Assembly: GCA_903861445.1 (NCBI GenBank) | Contig: CAIOUK010000010.1 | Location: forward strand, 1-22,029 | DNA length: 22,029 nucleotides | Source: an uncultured Verrucomicrobia subdivision 3 bacterium | GTDB lineage: Bacteria; Verrucomicrobiota; Verrucomicrobiia; Limisphaerales; UBA11358 | Direction of reading: 5' to 3' | Shown: piece after piece, positions 1 through 8,975 of the stretch | Layout: each line of letters starts with the position of its first letter | How positions within the stretch are numbered: position 1 is the first letter of the stretch | The notes under the pieces: generated by a model | Seen by the model: only the letters and a program-made list of their open reading frames with translations | Databases searched by the model: none | Told to the model about the DNA's origin: nothing | Program-made: the position numbers and the translations under genes

Positions 1-1
1 C

Positions 2-3000
2 AACAGTGCCAACAATGACTCCATCGGCGGGGTGCTAAGCGGTCCGGCCAACTTGAGTTTGCGCGATGGGACGACGTTTAAATATATCGGCATCGGTTCG
101 ACCAACGATCACAATTTCAACATGAGCGGCAACGTGGCGATTGACGCCTCGGGCACTGGGCCGCTGTTGTTCACGAATACGGCGGCCATCTCGCCCACGC
201 CGCCGGCCCGGACGTTCGGCGCTGGCACTACTACGCAAACGGGCAATTCCACCGTGCAATCCAGTGATTTGGTTCCCGGCATGAAGATAGGCGGAACGAA
301 TGTTCCGCCGGGCACCACCATCACTGCTATGATCAAACTCAATGGCGTGATAACCTTTACTGCCCTGTCGAATAATTATGCCGGGGGGACGCTGACCTTC
401 GGCAGCTACGCGGCAGGGGCGCTGACGTTGACGGGCACGAACACGGGCAACAACACCATTGCGGGCGTCATTCAGGACTCGGTGTCAGGGATTGATGCAA
501 GTGTGGCCGTGCGCAGCTTGGCCAAGACGGGCACCGGCCAGTGGATTCTTTCCGGCGCGAATACCTACAGCGGCGCGACGACTGTCAGCGCGGGCACTCT
601 GACGGTCAACGGTTCGTTGGCTGCCGGCAGCGCAGTGACCATCGCTGGCGGCACTTTGGCTGGCAAGGGCACGGTTCAAGGGGTGGTCACCAACAATAGT
701 CTCATCGCTCCGGGTGGCGCGAACACGATTGGCACGCTGACGATTACGAATTTGTTGACCGGCACCGGCACCCTCATCTTTGACGTGACCAACGCGAACA
801 CGGCGGGCGTCACTTATGACCAGATTAACGGCGGTGGTAATTTGCAGATGGTATTGTCCGGCCCGCTGGTGGTGCAGGTGAATCCCCTGACGGGCAATTA
901 TACCAACGGCACATATTATTTGATCACCAATGCCGCCAGCCTGAGCGGCGGTCAGTTTGTCTTCACCAACAGTCTGCCCAGTATGACGATTGGTTCGTCG
1001 CTGCTGACTCTCTCCAGCAGTGCGAGCGGATTGATCCTGACTGTCGGGGCGACGGTGCCGACCCAGTTGGCGTTCACCAGTGCGCCGGCCAACCCGCAAA
1101 TCGGCGTGCCGTTCAGCGTGACGGTGGTGTCGCAGGATGCCGGCGGCAATCTGGATGCGATAACCACCAATACGACCATCACCTTGAGCCGTGGCAGCGG
1201 CAGCGGCACGTTGAGCGGCACGTTGAGCGGCGTCATGCTGGCTGGCCAGAACACCGTGACCATTTCCGGGGTGCAATATGATACGGCGGAGTCAATGACG
1301 TTGACGGCGAGCACCACGGCGGGCATCAGCCTGACGGCGGCCAACACCAATCTCGTCTTCACGCCGGTGCCGACGAAGCTGGCCATCACTTCCGTGAATG
1401 GCGGCAGCAGTCCAACGGCGGGGACGGGATTTAATGTGGTGGTGCAGGCGCAGGATGGAACGAGCACGCCACGGACGGCGATTTCGAACACGGTGGTCAG
1501 CCTGAGCTTGAACACCGGCACCGGCGCGTTGAACCCGCCGTTGACCGGCACCATTCTGGCCGGCACGAGTTCCGTGACGATCACCAATGTCATCTACAAC
1601 AAGGGCGAATCAGGCGTAGTGCTGACGGCGAGCCGCACCAGCGGCGACAATCTGACCGCCGGAAATAGCGCTCCCTTCACCGTGGTGCCAAGTTCGGGCA
1701 AGAGTGTTCTAACTTTCAGCATTCTTGGCTACTCGGGAGCTATTGTTGGCACGAACATTACTGTCACGCTCCCGCCTTACACGGTGGTAACTAATCTGTC
1801 GCCGACTTACACGGTTTCGAGTTATGCCACGGGTTCGCCGGCAAGCGGGGTGGCGCGAAATTTTACGACAAACCAGCTTTATACCATCACTGCGCAGGAT
1901 GGGTCGCAGCAGGTTTATCTGGCGTCGGTGACCGTGATGATCGCCAATGCTTTCAATTGGACGAACACGGTATCCGACAACTGGAGCGTCGCGAGCAACT
2001 GGACGAATAACTTCAGCTGGCCGGGTGCGCCCACGAATACGGGCGACGCCACTTATGCTCTCAACTTTAACAAGGCTAGCACTAACATCGTCACGGCGAC
2101 TAATGACTTGAACAACGGGTTCCTGCTCAACCAGCTGAATTTGAGTGGCCCCACCTTGACCTTGGCCGGCAACAGCCTGACCTTCACTAACAACAGCACC
2201 GCCCTGCCGCAGATCAATCAGAACAGTAACGTCACGGTCACGGTGAACAATAATCTGGCGTTGGCCACCAATCTGACCATTGGTGGCAGCGGCAGTGGAG
2301 CAATGACGCTGGCGGGTTTGATTAGCGGTTCCGGTAGTCTGACCAAAAACACCACCGGCACATTGACCTTGAGTTACGGAACCAACACTTATACCGGTGG
2401 CACCATCATCAATGCCGGTGCCGTCTCGCTCGCTAACACGGCAAATAATTATTTTGGCACGGGACCGGTCACGGTGAACAGCGGGGGCCAGATCAACCTG
2501 AACGGAAACGGCGGTATTACGAATGCCATGGTGCTGAACGGGGTCAAGTTAGTGAACGGGAATAGTTTCTCGGCTAACTTAAATGGACCCATCACGCTGA
2601 CGGGCACCAACACCTTTGATTTTGGCATCGGTGGCAATATTGGGATTGGTGGCACTGTGAGTGGATCAGGGGGAATCACTAAGATTGGAACCTCGGCGGG
2701 GTCTTTTACCATCACGGGTTCGAATACCTTCACTGGCCCGGTGGCCATTAACGCCGGCAACATTACTGTTGCCTCGCTTAACAGCGTCAGCGGCGGTAAG
2801 CCCACGAGCAATTTGGGCGCGCCCACGAATGCGGCCAGCGGGACGATTTCTCTCGGCTCGACCACGACGACGGGCAATCTTAATTATACTGGGCCAGGTG
2901 AGACCACTGACCGCATCATTCAACTTTCGGGCACCAACGGCGGGGGCACCATCACCCAACAGGGCACGACGGCTGGCCTGCCCGTTACTCAAACCGGGCA

Positions 3001-5896
3001 AAGCGGTTTGTTGAAATTCACCAGCAACCTTTCGGTTCCCGGCGTTGCCAGTCAGGACAACCGCAAGACGCTGACGCTGACCAGCGCGGAAACTAGCACC
3101 ACCGCCGGATTTATTGCGGGTCAGGGCGAAATCAGCGGCAATATCACCGACAGCGTGCTGGGCAATTCCGGCCAATTGGCCACCAGCGTGACCAAGGCGG
3201 GTTACGGCATATGGACACTTTCCGGATCCAACAGTTACAGCGGCACCACAACCATTCAGGCGGGCAAGCTGATTTGCACGCGCCCCACCGCGCTGGGCAG
3301 CGGCCCGTTGGTGATCACCGATTCGGATATCGCCTCCAAATTGGAACTGGATTTTGTCGGCCTGCGACCGGTTACTTCGCTGACAATCAATGGCGTGGTT
3401 CAACCGAATGGCATCTACGGTTCATCAAGCTCACCGGCAACCACCAAAGATGATGTGCATTTTGCCGGAACCGGTGCGGTGGTGGTGGGTTCGCTGGCCA
3501 CGGCCACGACCAACACGCTGGCGTTGACCAGCGGAAGCAATCCTTCGAGTGGCGGTGCGGCGTTGACCTTTACCGCTAGCGTGACTGGCGGCAATACGCC
3601 GAGCGGCAGCGTGGTCTTTTATGATGGCTTGACGGTCTTGGGCACGAATGCCCTGAACGGTTCGGCGCAGGCGAGTTTGAGCACGAGCGTTTTGACCGGC
3701 GGCACACACGCCATCACCGCGTTTTATCTGGGCAACTCCAGCAACGCCCCGAGCGCTTCGGCGACCTTGGCACAGACCGTGAATGATTCCCGCCCGGCGA
3801 CGTCCGTGGCGTTGGCGCTCACAGCGGGAGCAAACCCATCAAGTTTGGGTGTGCCAGTGACCTATACCGCGACGGTGATGGGCGCGACGCCCACCGGCAC
3901 AGTGGTTTTCTACAACGGCACCAACGCAATCGGCGCAGGGGCGCTGAATGGTTCGGCGCAAGCCAGCCTTGTCGTCAACAATTTACCCAGCGGCTGGAAT
4001 GGCATTTCAGCCAATTATCTGGGCGACGCGAACAATGCGCCAAGCACGAGTGCGGTGACTTGGCAAACCGTCAAGCCAGCACCCGGGAATGGCAAGCTCA
4101 AGGTCTTCATCCTGGCCGGCCAGTCGAACATGCAGGGTAAAGGGCAAGTTGAGGTGGGACGTGACCCAAACAATACCGGCGGCGCGCAAATCGTCGGCGG
4201 CTTGGGCACGTTGCGAAACATGCTCAACAATAACCCGAACCAATATGGCTACTTGGTGGACACGAACCCGTATGCCAATGTCACGAATGTTGCCGCCGTG
4301 CCTGACCATACCACGACTCCCGGTTGGCGAACGCTGACGAACGTGTGGGTTTCGTATTTCTCCTCCGTGAGTGCAATCTCCTCAACGAACGAGGCGCGCA
4401 AAGGGTATCTGGATGCGGATTTTGGAAACAGCGCTAATAACGCAATGGTTGGACCAGAGTATGGTTTTGGATTGGTGATGGGCAGCCAGTTGGGCGATCC
4501 CGTGTTGATCATCAAGACGGCTTGGGGCGGCAACTCGCTGGGAGGGGATTTTCGCCCGCCCAGCTCAGGCACAAATATCCAGCCCGCCAGTTTGGTTTCG
4601 GCACCGGGTGCCGCCTACAGCAACATGGTTGCGAATGTTCATTCCATCTTGAATAACTTGACCAATGAATTCGGCACTAACTTCAGCTACAACCCGGCGG
4701 CGGGTTACGAGATTGTCGGCTTCGGCTGGCATCAAGGCTGGAATGATATTGGTGAACCGCAACAACAGTATGAAGTAAACCTGGTGAATTTGATCCACGA
4801 CTTGCGCGCCGAGTTTGGCGTGCCCAAACTGCCGGTGGTCATTGGCACCACCGGCATGGCCAGCGCCAGCGGCAACCAGTTATTGATTTGCGCGGCGCAG
4901 GCGGCGGTGGCCAATCCGGTGTTGCATCCTGAATTGGCCGGCACGGTATTCACCGTGGACACGCGGCCCTTTGACTACGGCCAGATGTTGGGTTGTAGCT
5001 CGGAAAATTATCACTGGTATCACAACGCCCAGAGCTATTTTAACATTGGACAGAGCATGGGCTTGGGAATGATTAAGTTGCTGTCCGCGCAGGCATCGGT
5101 GACCAACAATCCGGCCAGCAGCGTGACCACCAACTCAGCGGCATTCAACGCCAGCATGGTCTGGCCGTTCGCTCCGTGTGCGGGTGTGGTCTATTGGGAT
5201 ACGGCCGATCATGGCACCAATGCCGGTGCTTGGGCGAACAGCGCCGTCGTGAATGCTTGGACCAATTCCATCGTGACCAATCAGTATGGTGTGGCCGGTG
5301 ATTATGTTTTGGCAGGCGGTTCCTTGGTCACTCTGGCGGCGACCAACTTGAGTTTTTCGGCCACCGGATTGACCACCAATACAACCTACTATTTCACCTT
5401 CTCGGCGACGAACCAGACGGTGTTGCCGAACCCAAATTTTTCTTGGCCCCAGACCACCACCAATATTATTGGGTATGTGACCAATGTTGTGAATTTTACT
5501 AATGTGATTACGACCAATTATTTGGTTGTGACCAATGTGGCAACCATGATTTCGACCAATACCCAAGTGCTGTGGGCGACCAATACGCAAAGCTTCACGA
5601 CGCTGTCAGTATCCGTCGGCACGCCGCCCGTGCCAGTGTTGCCTGGCAACGCCATCACGGTGAGCGGCGGCGGCACGCCCGGCTTCACCTTCAACACGGT
5701 GTCGGGCTACAAGTATCGGCTCGTCTTCAAGAACGCGCTGACGGATTCCAGTTGGTCGCCCGTGATTGCGCCGCCGAATTATCCGGCGCCGGATGGCTGG
5801 AGCGCGGTGTCCTCGGGGTCGCCCATTTCCCTGACAGATACCAACATCACGGGTCAGCCCCAGCGTTTCTACCGGATTGAAGTCGCGAACCCGTGA
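2..5896 (+). CDS. Giant secreted beta-repeat protein with embedded SASA esterase domain (5' partial)
   Basis: The reading frame is open from base 2 and encodes repeat-like sequence before the first possible start (GTG 32), so the true start lies upstream. Residues are counted from base 32. Four autotransporter-associated beta-strand repeats are visible (about 164, 769, 882 and 1052), with the typical pattern LTKxGTGxWxLSGxNTYSGxTTVxAGTL. Between them lie invasin/Ig-like sandwiches (342-557) and a DUF5018-like domain (557-640). Two Ig-like Big_3_5 domains follow (1159-1350). A SASA/DUF303 SGNH-type esterase domain occupies about 1350-1690, with the nucleophile block AGQSNMQG (Ser 1365), the block WHQGWND and a late His in YHWYHNAQ. 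This family removes O-acetyl groups from sialic acid or xylan; the substrate here is unknown. A TN-rich linker and a C-terminal module ending FYRIEVANP close the protein. There is no C-terminal beta-barrel and no PEP-CTERM, so the export and anchoring route is unclear. An outer-surface or extracellular location is inferred. Confidence 0.85.
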   Translation, partial: NSANNDSIGGVLSGPANLSLRDGTTFKYIGIGSTNDHNFNMSGNVAIDASGTGPLLFTNTAAISPTPPARTFGAGTTTQTGNSTVQSSDLVPGMKIGGTNVPPGTTITAMIKLNGVITFTALSNNYAGGTLTFGSYAAGALTLTGTNTGNNTIAGVIQDSVSGIDASVAVRSLAKTGTGQWILSGANTYSGATTVSAGTLTVNGSLAAGSAVTIAGGTLAGKGTVQGVVTNNSLIAPGGANTIGTLTITNLLTGTGTLIFDVTNANTAGVTYDQINGGGNLQMVLSGPLVVQVNPLTGNYTNGTYYLITNAASLSGGQFVFTNSLPSMTIGSSLLTLSSSASGLILTVGATVPTQLAFTSAPANPQIGVPFSVTVVSQDAGGNLDAITTNTTITLSRGSGSGTLSGTLSGVMLAGQNTVTISGVQYDTAESMTLTASTTAGISLTAANTNLVFTPVPTKLAITSVNGGSSPTAGTGFNVVVQAQDGTSTPRTAISNTVVSLSLNTGTGALNPPLTGTILAGTSSVTITNVIYNKGESGVVLTASRTSGDNLTAGNSAPFTVVPSSGKSVLTFSILGYSGAIVGTNITVTLPPYTVVTNLSPTYTVSSYATGSPASGVARNFTTNQLYTITAQDGSQQVYLASVTVMIANAFNWTNTVSDNWSVASNWTNNFSWPGAPTNTGDATYALNFNKASTNIVTATNDLNNGFLLNQLNLSGPTLTLAGNSLTFTNNSTALPQINQNSNVTVTVNNNLALATNLTIGGSGSGAMTLAGLISGSGSLTKNTTGTLTLSYGTNTYTGGTIINAGAVSLANTANNYFGTGPVTVNSGGQINLNGNGGITNAMVLNGVKLVNGNSFSANLNGPITLTGTNTFDFGIGGNIGIGGTVSGSGGITKIGTSAGSFTITGSNTFTGPVAINAGNITVASLNSVSGGKPTSNLGAPTNAASGTISLGSTTTTGNLNYTGPGETTDRIIQLSGTNGGGTITQQGTTAGLPVTQTGQSGLLKFTSNLSVPGVASQDNRKTLTLTSAETSTTAGFIAGQGEISGNITDSVLGNSGQLATSVTKAGYGIWTLSGSNSYSGTTTIQAGKLICTRPTALGSGPLVITDSDIASKLELDFVGLRPVTSLTINGVVQPNGIYGSSSSPATTKDDVHFAGTGAVVVGSLATATTNTLALTSGSNPSSGGAALTFTASVTGGNTPSGSVVFYDGLTVLGTNALNGSAQASLSTSVLTGGTHAITAFYLGNSSNAPSASATLAQTVNDSRPATSVALALTAGANPSSLGVPVTYTATVMGATPTGTVVFYNGTNAIGAGALNGSAQASLVVNNLPSGWNGISANYLGDANNAPSTSAVTWQTVKPAPGNGKLKVFILAGQSNMQGKGQVEVGRDPNNTGGAQIVGGLGTLRNMLNNNPNQYGYLVDTNPYANVTNVAAVPDHTTTPGWRTLTNVWVSYFSSVSAISSTNEARKGYLDADFGNSANNAMVGPEYGFGLVMGSQLGDPVLIIKTAWGGNSLGGDFRPPSSGTNIQPASLVSAPGAAYSNMVANVHSILNNLTNEFGTNFSYNPAAGYEIVGFGWHQGWNDIGEPQQQYEVNLVNLIHDLRAEFGVPKLPVVIGTTGMASASGNQLLICAAQAAVANPVLHPELAGTVFTVDTRPFDYGQMLGCSSENYHWYHNAQSYFNIGQSMGLGMIKLLSAQASVTNNPASSVTTNSAAFNASMVWPFAPCAGVVYWDTADHGTNAGAWANSAVVNAWTNSIVTNQYGVAGDYVLAGGSLVTLAATNLSFSATGLTTNTTYYFTFSATNQTVLPNPNFSWPQTTTNIIGYVTNVVNFTNVITTNYLVVTNVATMISTNTQVLWATNTQSFTTLSVSVGTPPVPVLPGNAITVSGGGTPGFTFNTVSGYKYRLVFKNALTDSSWSPVIAPPNYPAPDGWSAVSSGSPISLTDTNITGQPQRFYRIEVANP
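5664..5896 (+). repeat. C-terminal module of the giant protein, copy 1 of a duplicated segment
   Basis: This stretch encodes about 75 residues running from GGGTPGF to FYRIEVANP at the end of the giant protein. It is closely matched by a second copy at 8586-8819. Modules of this shape, a beta-rich unit ending in RFYRIEV or RFYRVxV, are common at the C-termini of secreted verrucomicrobial proteins. A role in sorting or surface attachment is inference. The ~16 bases after the stop (ccgtgaaggttatttcgctg) also resemble the sequence just before copy 2, at 8570-8590. Confidence 0.8.
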
Positions 5897-6086
5897 AGGT
5901 TATTTCGCTGCTGCGACGAAGTCATGCCGTATGCGGTGTGTCTGCACGAGGTTAAACTGTTGAAGTCCGACCGAAAACCCGCCGCCCGCTGACAATTGGT
6001 TTGGATGGTGTCCGCCAAGTTGATGATGAGTAAAGTCTGAAACATTTTGTATGCTGTCGCAAACCATGATTAAAATGAATCGAACC

Positions 6087-8546
6087 ATGAAAAAAATCAG
6101 CGGGCTTTGTTTTTATACGATTGGAATTTTCGGCTGTTTATTGCTCGGCGCAATGGACGTATTTTCCGCCACGAATGCCGTGAAAGCGGTTGTTGCGCCC
6201 GCAAAACCAGCACCGCCAAAAAAAGTGCCGTTCACCAATCCCGATTTCACCAAGGGCGGCCAGCCAGATGGGAGCGCCGACTGGACGCTGGGGCCGACCG
6301 GGCTGCGGGGGTGGATCTATGGTGACAAGGGCCAGACCAGTGAGGCGCGCCAGATTCTCGTCACCGCCGTGGCGAAAGGTTCGCCGGCGGATGGGAAACT
6401 GATTCCCGGCGATGTCATTTTGGGAGCCGGTGGCCAGCTCTTTGCGGCCGATGCGCGGATTACTTTCGCCAAAGCCATCGCGGTCGCTGAGAGCGACAAG
6501 GGCGGCGGGAAGCTGCAATTGCTCCGCTGGCGTGCGGGCAAAACCGACCCGGTGGAACTCCAGCTCAAGGTGATGGGCACTTACAGCGACACCGCGCCGT
6601 ATGACTGCCCGAAATCCAAAAAAGTTTTTGAGCTGGGCTGTGAGGCGATTGCCAAGCGGGGGCTTAAGGGTGAATCTGTTCCTAATAACTTGAACGCGCT
6701 GGCGTTGCTGGCGAGCGGCAAGCCCGAATATCGGCCTCTGCTGGCGGCCTATGCGAAACAGGTGGCCGACCACAAATTTGATGGTTATGTGAATTGGGAT
6801 TACGGCTACGCGGAGATATTCCTCGCCGAATACGTCATGGCCACGGGCGACCAGTCGGTGTTTGAAGGTTTGAAGCGCATCGCTTTGGAGATTGTGCAGA
6901 GCCAGAGCGCCGTCGGCACTTGGGGGCATCGGGCGGCGTTGCCCACCGGCAACATCAATGGCTATGGCTGCATGAACCAGCCGGGCATCACCCTGACGAT
7001 TGGTATGGTGCTCGCGCGCGAGGCCGGAGTGAAAGACCCAGCCTTGGATCGGGCGATCACCAAGGCGGCGGGTTTTCTGCGTTGGTATGCCAACAAGGGC
7101 GCCATCCCCTACGGCGATCATCAACCGTGGGCCAGCCACGAGGACAATGGCAAATGTTCCAGCGCGGCGGTGCTCTTTGATTTACTGGGCGACCGCGAGG
7201 CGGCGGAATTTTTTGCGAAGATGGCCACGGCCGCCTACAACGAGCGCGAAACCGGACACACCGGTTGCTATTTCAATAATGCCTGGGCCCTGCCCGCAGT
7301 CATCCGTTGCGGGCCGTTTGCTTCCGGCGCTTACCTCAAGCAAAAGTCATGGTATTACGATTTTGCGCGCTGCTGGGACGGTAGCGTGGTTTACCAAGGT
7401 TCGACGCGCGGTGAACAGGAGTTTGCCTGCTACAAAAATTGGGATTGCACCGGGTCGTATCTGCTGGCTTTTGCCGCGCCGCAAAAGAGTCTCTATCTAA
7501 CGGGAAAGAAATCGTTTGCGTTTCCCTCGTTGAATGCCAAGCAAGCGGCGGAAGTCATCGCTGCCGGCAGCGATTTCACTTCGGCGACGCAAGCCACTGC
7601 CTACGACGGGCGCACGACGGAACAATTGGTGGCTGGTTTGTCAAGCTGGTCGCCGGCAGTGCGCATGCGTTCGGCCCAATCCTTGGCCAAGCGCCAAGGC
7701 GATTTTGTGCCCGAGCTGTTGAAAATGTTGGCTGGTTCCAATCGTTATGCCCGCTACGGCGCGTGTGAAACGTTGGCATTGCTCGGGCCGCGCGGTGATG
7801 CGACGGCGCCGCAACTGCGCGCGCTGCTCAAAGATCCAGACCCGTGGACGCAGAATCAGGCCAGCCTCGCGTTGGCCGCACTTGGACCGGAAGCCCGCAA
7901 AGCCAGTGTGCCGGACTTGTTGATGATGGCTGTGACACCCAATCCCGCCGACCCGCGCCGAGTTGCGCAACGCGCCGCCGGGATAGCCTTGTTCTCGCCG
8001 CCGCCGGGTGCCAGTGTGCCTAAGAGCATTCTCGCGGGGTCGCTGGAAGGCGTGGATCGGCGGTTGCTCATCCCAGCGATTGAGTCTCTGTTGAAAAACG
8101 AGGACGGTGCCGCTCGTGGTGGCGTTTCCGCCATCTACAGCAAGCTGACCGACAGCGATGTGGCGGCGTTGTTGCCGGCCATCATCAAGGCCGCCGAGGT
8201 GAAAGCGCCCAGCGGTGAGATGTTTTCAGAGGGTGTCCGGCTCGCGGGCTTAGATCTGTTGTCGAAGCGGAATATCCGCGAAGGCATGGCGGTTTGCGTT
8301 GCACTGAGCAATCCTGTCGGCGGCGCCAATCTCGGAAAGTGCATGGAATATCTCAAGCGCTACGGCGTCCATGCCAAAGAAGTGCTGCCGCAGTTGCGGG
8401 AAGTGCGCGGAAAATACGAAGAGCGCCGTGATAAGGCGGGAATGGCACTGTTCGACAAAACGATTGCTGAAATTGAGGCCAGCAAGGTTGCGCCCAAAAT
8501 TGTGGGCATGAATGAGTTTATAGCCAAATACAAGTCGGCGAAGTAA
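6087..8546 (+). CDS. Secreted PDZ / alpha-alpha toroid / HEAT-repeat protein (DUF6288-like)
   Basis: In-frame ATGs occur at 6051, 6066, 6075 and 6087. I chose 6087 because it gives a standard signal peptide: MKK, then a hydrophobic core, then a probable cut after VFSA. None of the starts has a clear Shine-Dalgarno. The mature protein begins with a Pro/Lys-rich linker. A PDZ-like domain (about residues 70-165 from this start) holds the GLRGWIYG and AKGSPADGKLIPGDVILG blocks. A long central region, rich in Trp, Tyr and Cys, looks like an alpha/alpha toroid. The last 300 residues form HEAT-type helical repeats (for example RSAQSLAKR, YGACETLALLG, QASLALAALG). The combination fits the DUF6288 family of Verrucomicrobia and Planctomycetes, whose biochemical role I do not know. 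It lies between two secreted glycan-related genes, so a periplasmic scaffolding or glycan-binding role is possible but unproven. Confidence 0.8.
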   Translation: MKKISGLCFYTIGIFGCLLLGAMDVFSATNAVKAVVAPAKPAPPKKVPFTNPDFTKGGQPDGSADWTLGPTGLRGWIYGDKGQTSEARQILVTAVAKGSPADGKLIPGDVILGAGGQLFAADARITFAKAIAVAESDKGGGKLQLLRWRAGKTDPVELQLKVMGTYSDTAPYDCPKSKKVFELGCEAIAKRGLKGESVPNNLNALALLASGKPEYRPLLAAYAKQVADHKFDGYVNWDYGYAEIFLAEYVMATGDQSVFEGLKRIALEIVQSQSAVGTWGHRAALPTGNINGYGCMNQPGITLTIGMVLAREAGVKDPALDRAITKAAGFLRWYANKGAIPYGDHQPWASHEDNGKCSSAAVLFDLLGDREAAEFFAKMATAAYNERETGHTGCYFNNAWALPAVIRCGPFASGAYLKQKSWYYDFARCWDGSVVYQGSTRGEQEFACYKNWDCTGSYLLAFAAPQKSLYLTGKKSFAFPSLNAKQAAEVIAAGSDFTSATQATAYDGRTTEQLVAGLSSWSPAVRMRSAQSLAKRQGDFVPELLKMLAGSNRYARYGACETLALLGPRGDATAPQLRALLKDPDPWTQNQASLALAALGPEARKASVPDLLMMAVTPNPADPRRVAQRAAGIALFSPPPGASVPKSILAGSLEGVDRRLLIPAIESLLKNEDGAARGGVSAIYSKLTDSDVAALLPAIIKAAEVKAPSGEMFSEGVRLAGLDLLSKRNIREGMAVCVALSNPVGGANLGKCMEYLKRYGVHAKEVLPQLREVRGKYEERRDKAGMALFDKTIAEIEASKVAPKIVGMNEFIAKYKSAK

Positions 8547-8585
8547 GCCCTAATCTTAAACTCGGTAAGCCGTGAACGCTTATTT

Positions 8586-8819
8586 CGCGGCGGCGGCACG
8601 CCGGGCTTCACCTTCAACACGGTGTCGGGGTATAAATACCGGGTGGTGTTCAATAACGCGCTGAGCGACGCCAGCTGGTCGCCGGTGATTGCGCCGCCGA
8701 ATTATCCCGCGCCGGATGGCTGGAGCGCGGTGTCCTCCGGCTCGCCGATTTCGCTGTCAGACACGAATATCGTGGGGCAACCGCAGCGGTTCTATCGTAT
8801 CGAAGTCGCGAACCCGTGA
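8586..8819 (+). pseudogene. Detached second copy of the C-terminal module (fragment, possible remnant)
   Basis: The sequence encodes GGGTPGF...FYRIEVANP and a stop, matching the end of the giant protein. Over the last 65 codons I count six amino-acid changes but about 23 synonymous codon changes. The two copies therefore diverged while coding for protein. The frame is open from 8547 to 8819 and coincides with that of the upstream PDZ/HEAT gene, whose TAA is at 8544-8546. The module could be the 3' relic of a deleted gene, or a tiny ORF starting at GTG 8622. Bases 8570-8590 resemble the region just after the stop of copy 1, which suggests recombination between module copies. The 429-base gap from 8547 to 8975 otherwise holds only the terminator at 8851-8907. 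Confidence 0.7.
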
Positions 8820-8850
8820 AGGGGATTCTGCGGCAAACGCAATAGCAATG

Positions 8851-8907
8851 GGTCTTTCTTGGTTGGGTCAGTAGAAACTGGCTGACTGGGAAAGACCTAA
8901 TTTTTTT
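8851..8907 (+). terminator. Rho-independent terminator
   Basis: The outer stem ggtctttc (8851-8858) pairs with gaaagacc (8890-8897). An inner stem pairs GTCAG (8867-8871) with CTGAC (8882-8886). A run of seven T follows at 8901-8907. It would end + strand transcripts coming from the PDZ/HEAT gene and the module fragment, and it separates them from the GH59 gene. Confidence 0.8.
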
Positions 8908-8975
8908 ACGCAGGTATTGCGACGTTGCCTGGATAAGGCCAAACTTCTGGTTTAGAAGAAAAATTATTTTTCACC

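Noticed and set aside
485..1593. Two long - strand open frames within the giant protein gene
   Set aside because: They are antisense to clear beta-repeat sequence and have no start context or motifs.
5700..5896. PEP-CTERM or LPXTG sorting signal at the end of the giant protein
   Set aside because: No PEP motif, transmembrane helix or basic tail is present; the end is a folded-looking FYRIEVANP module.
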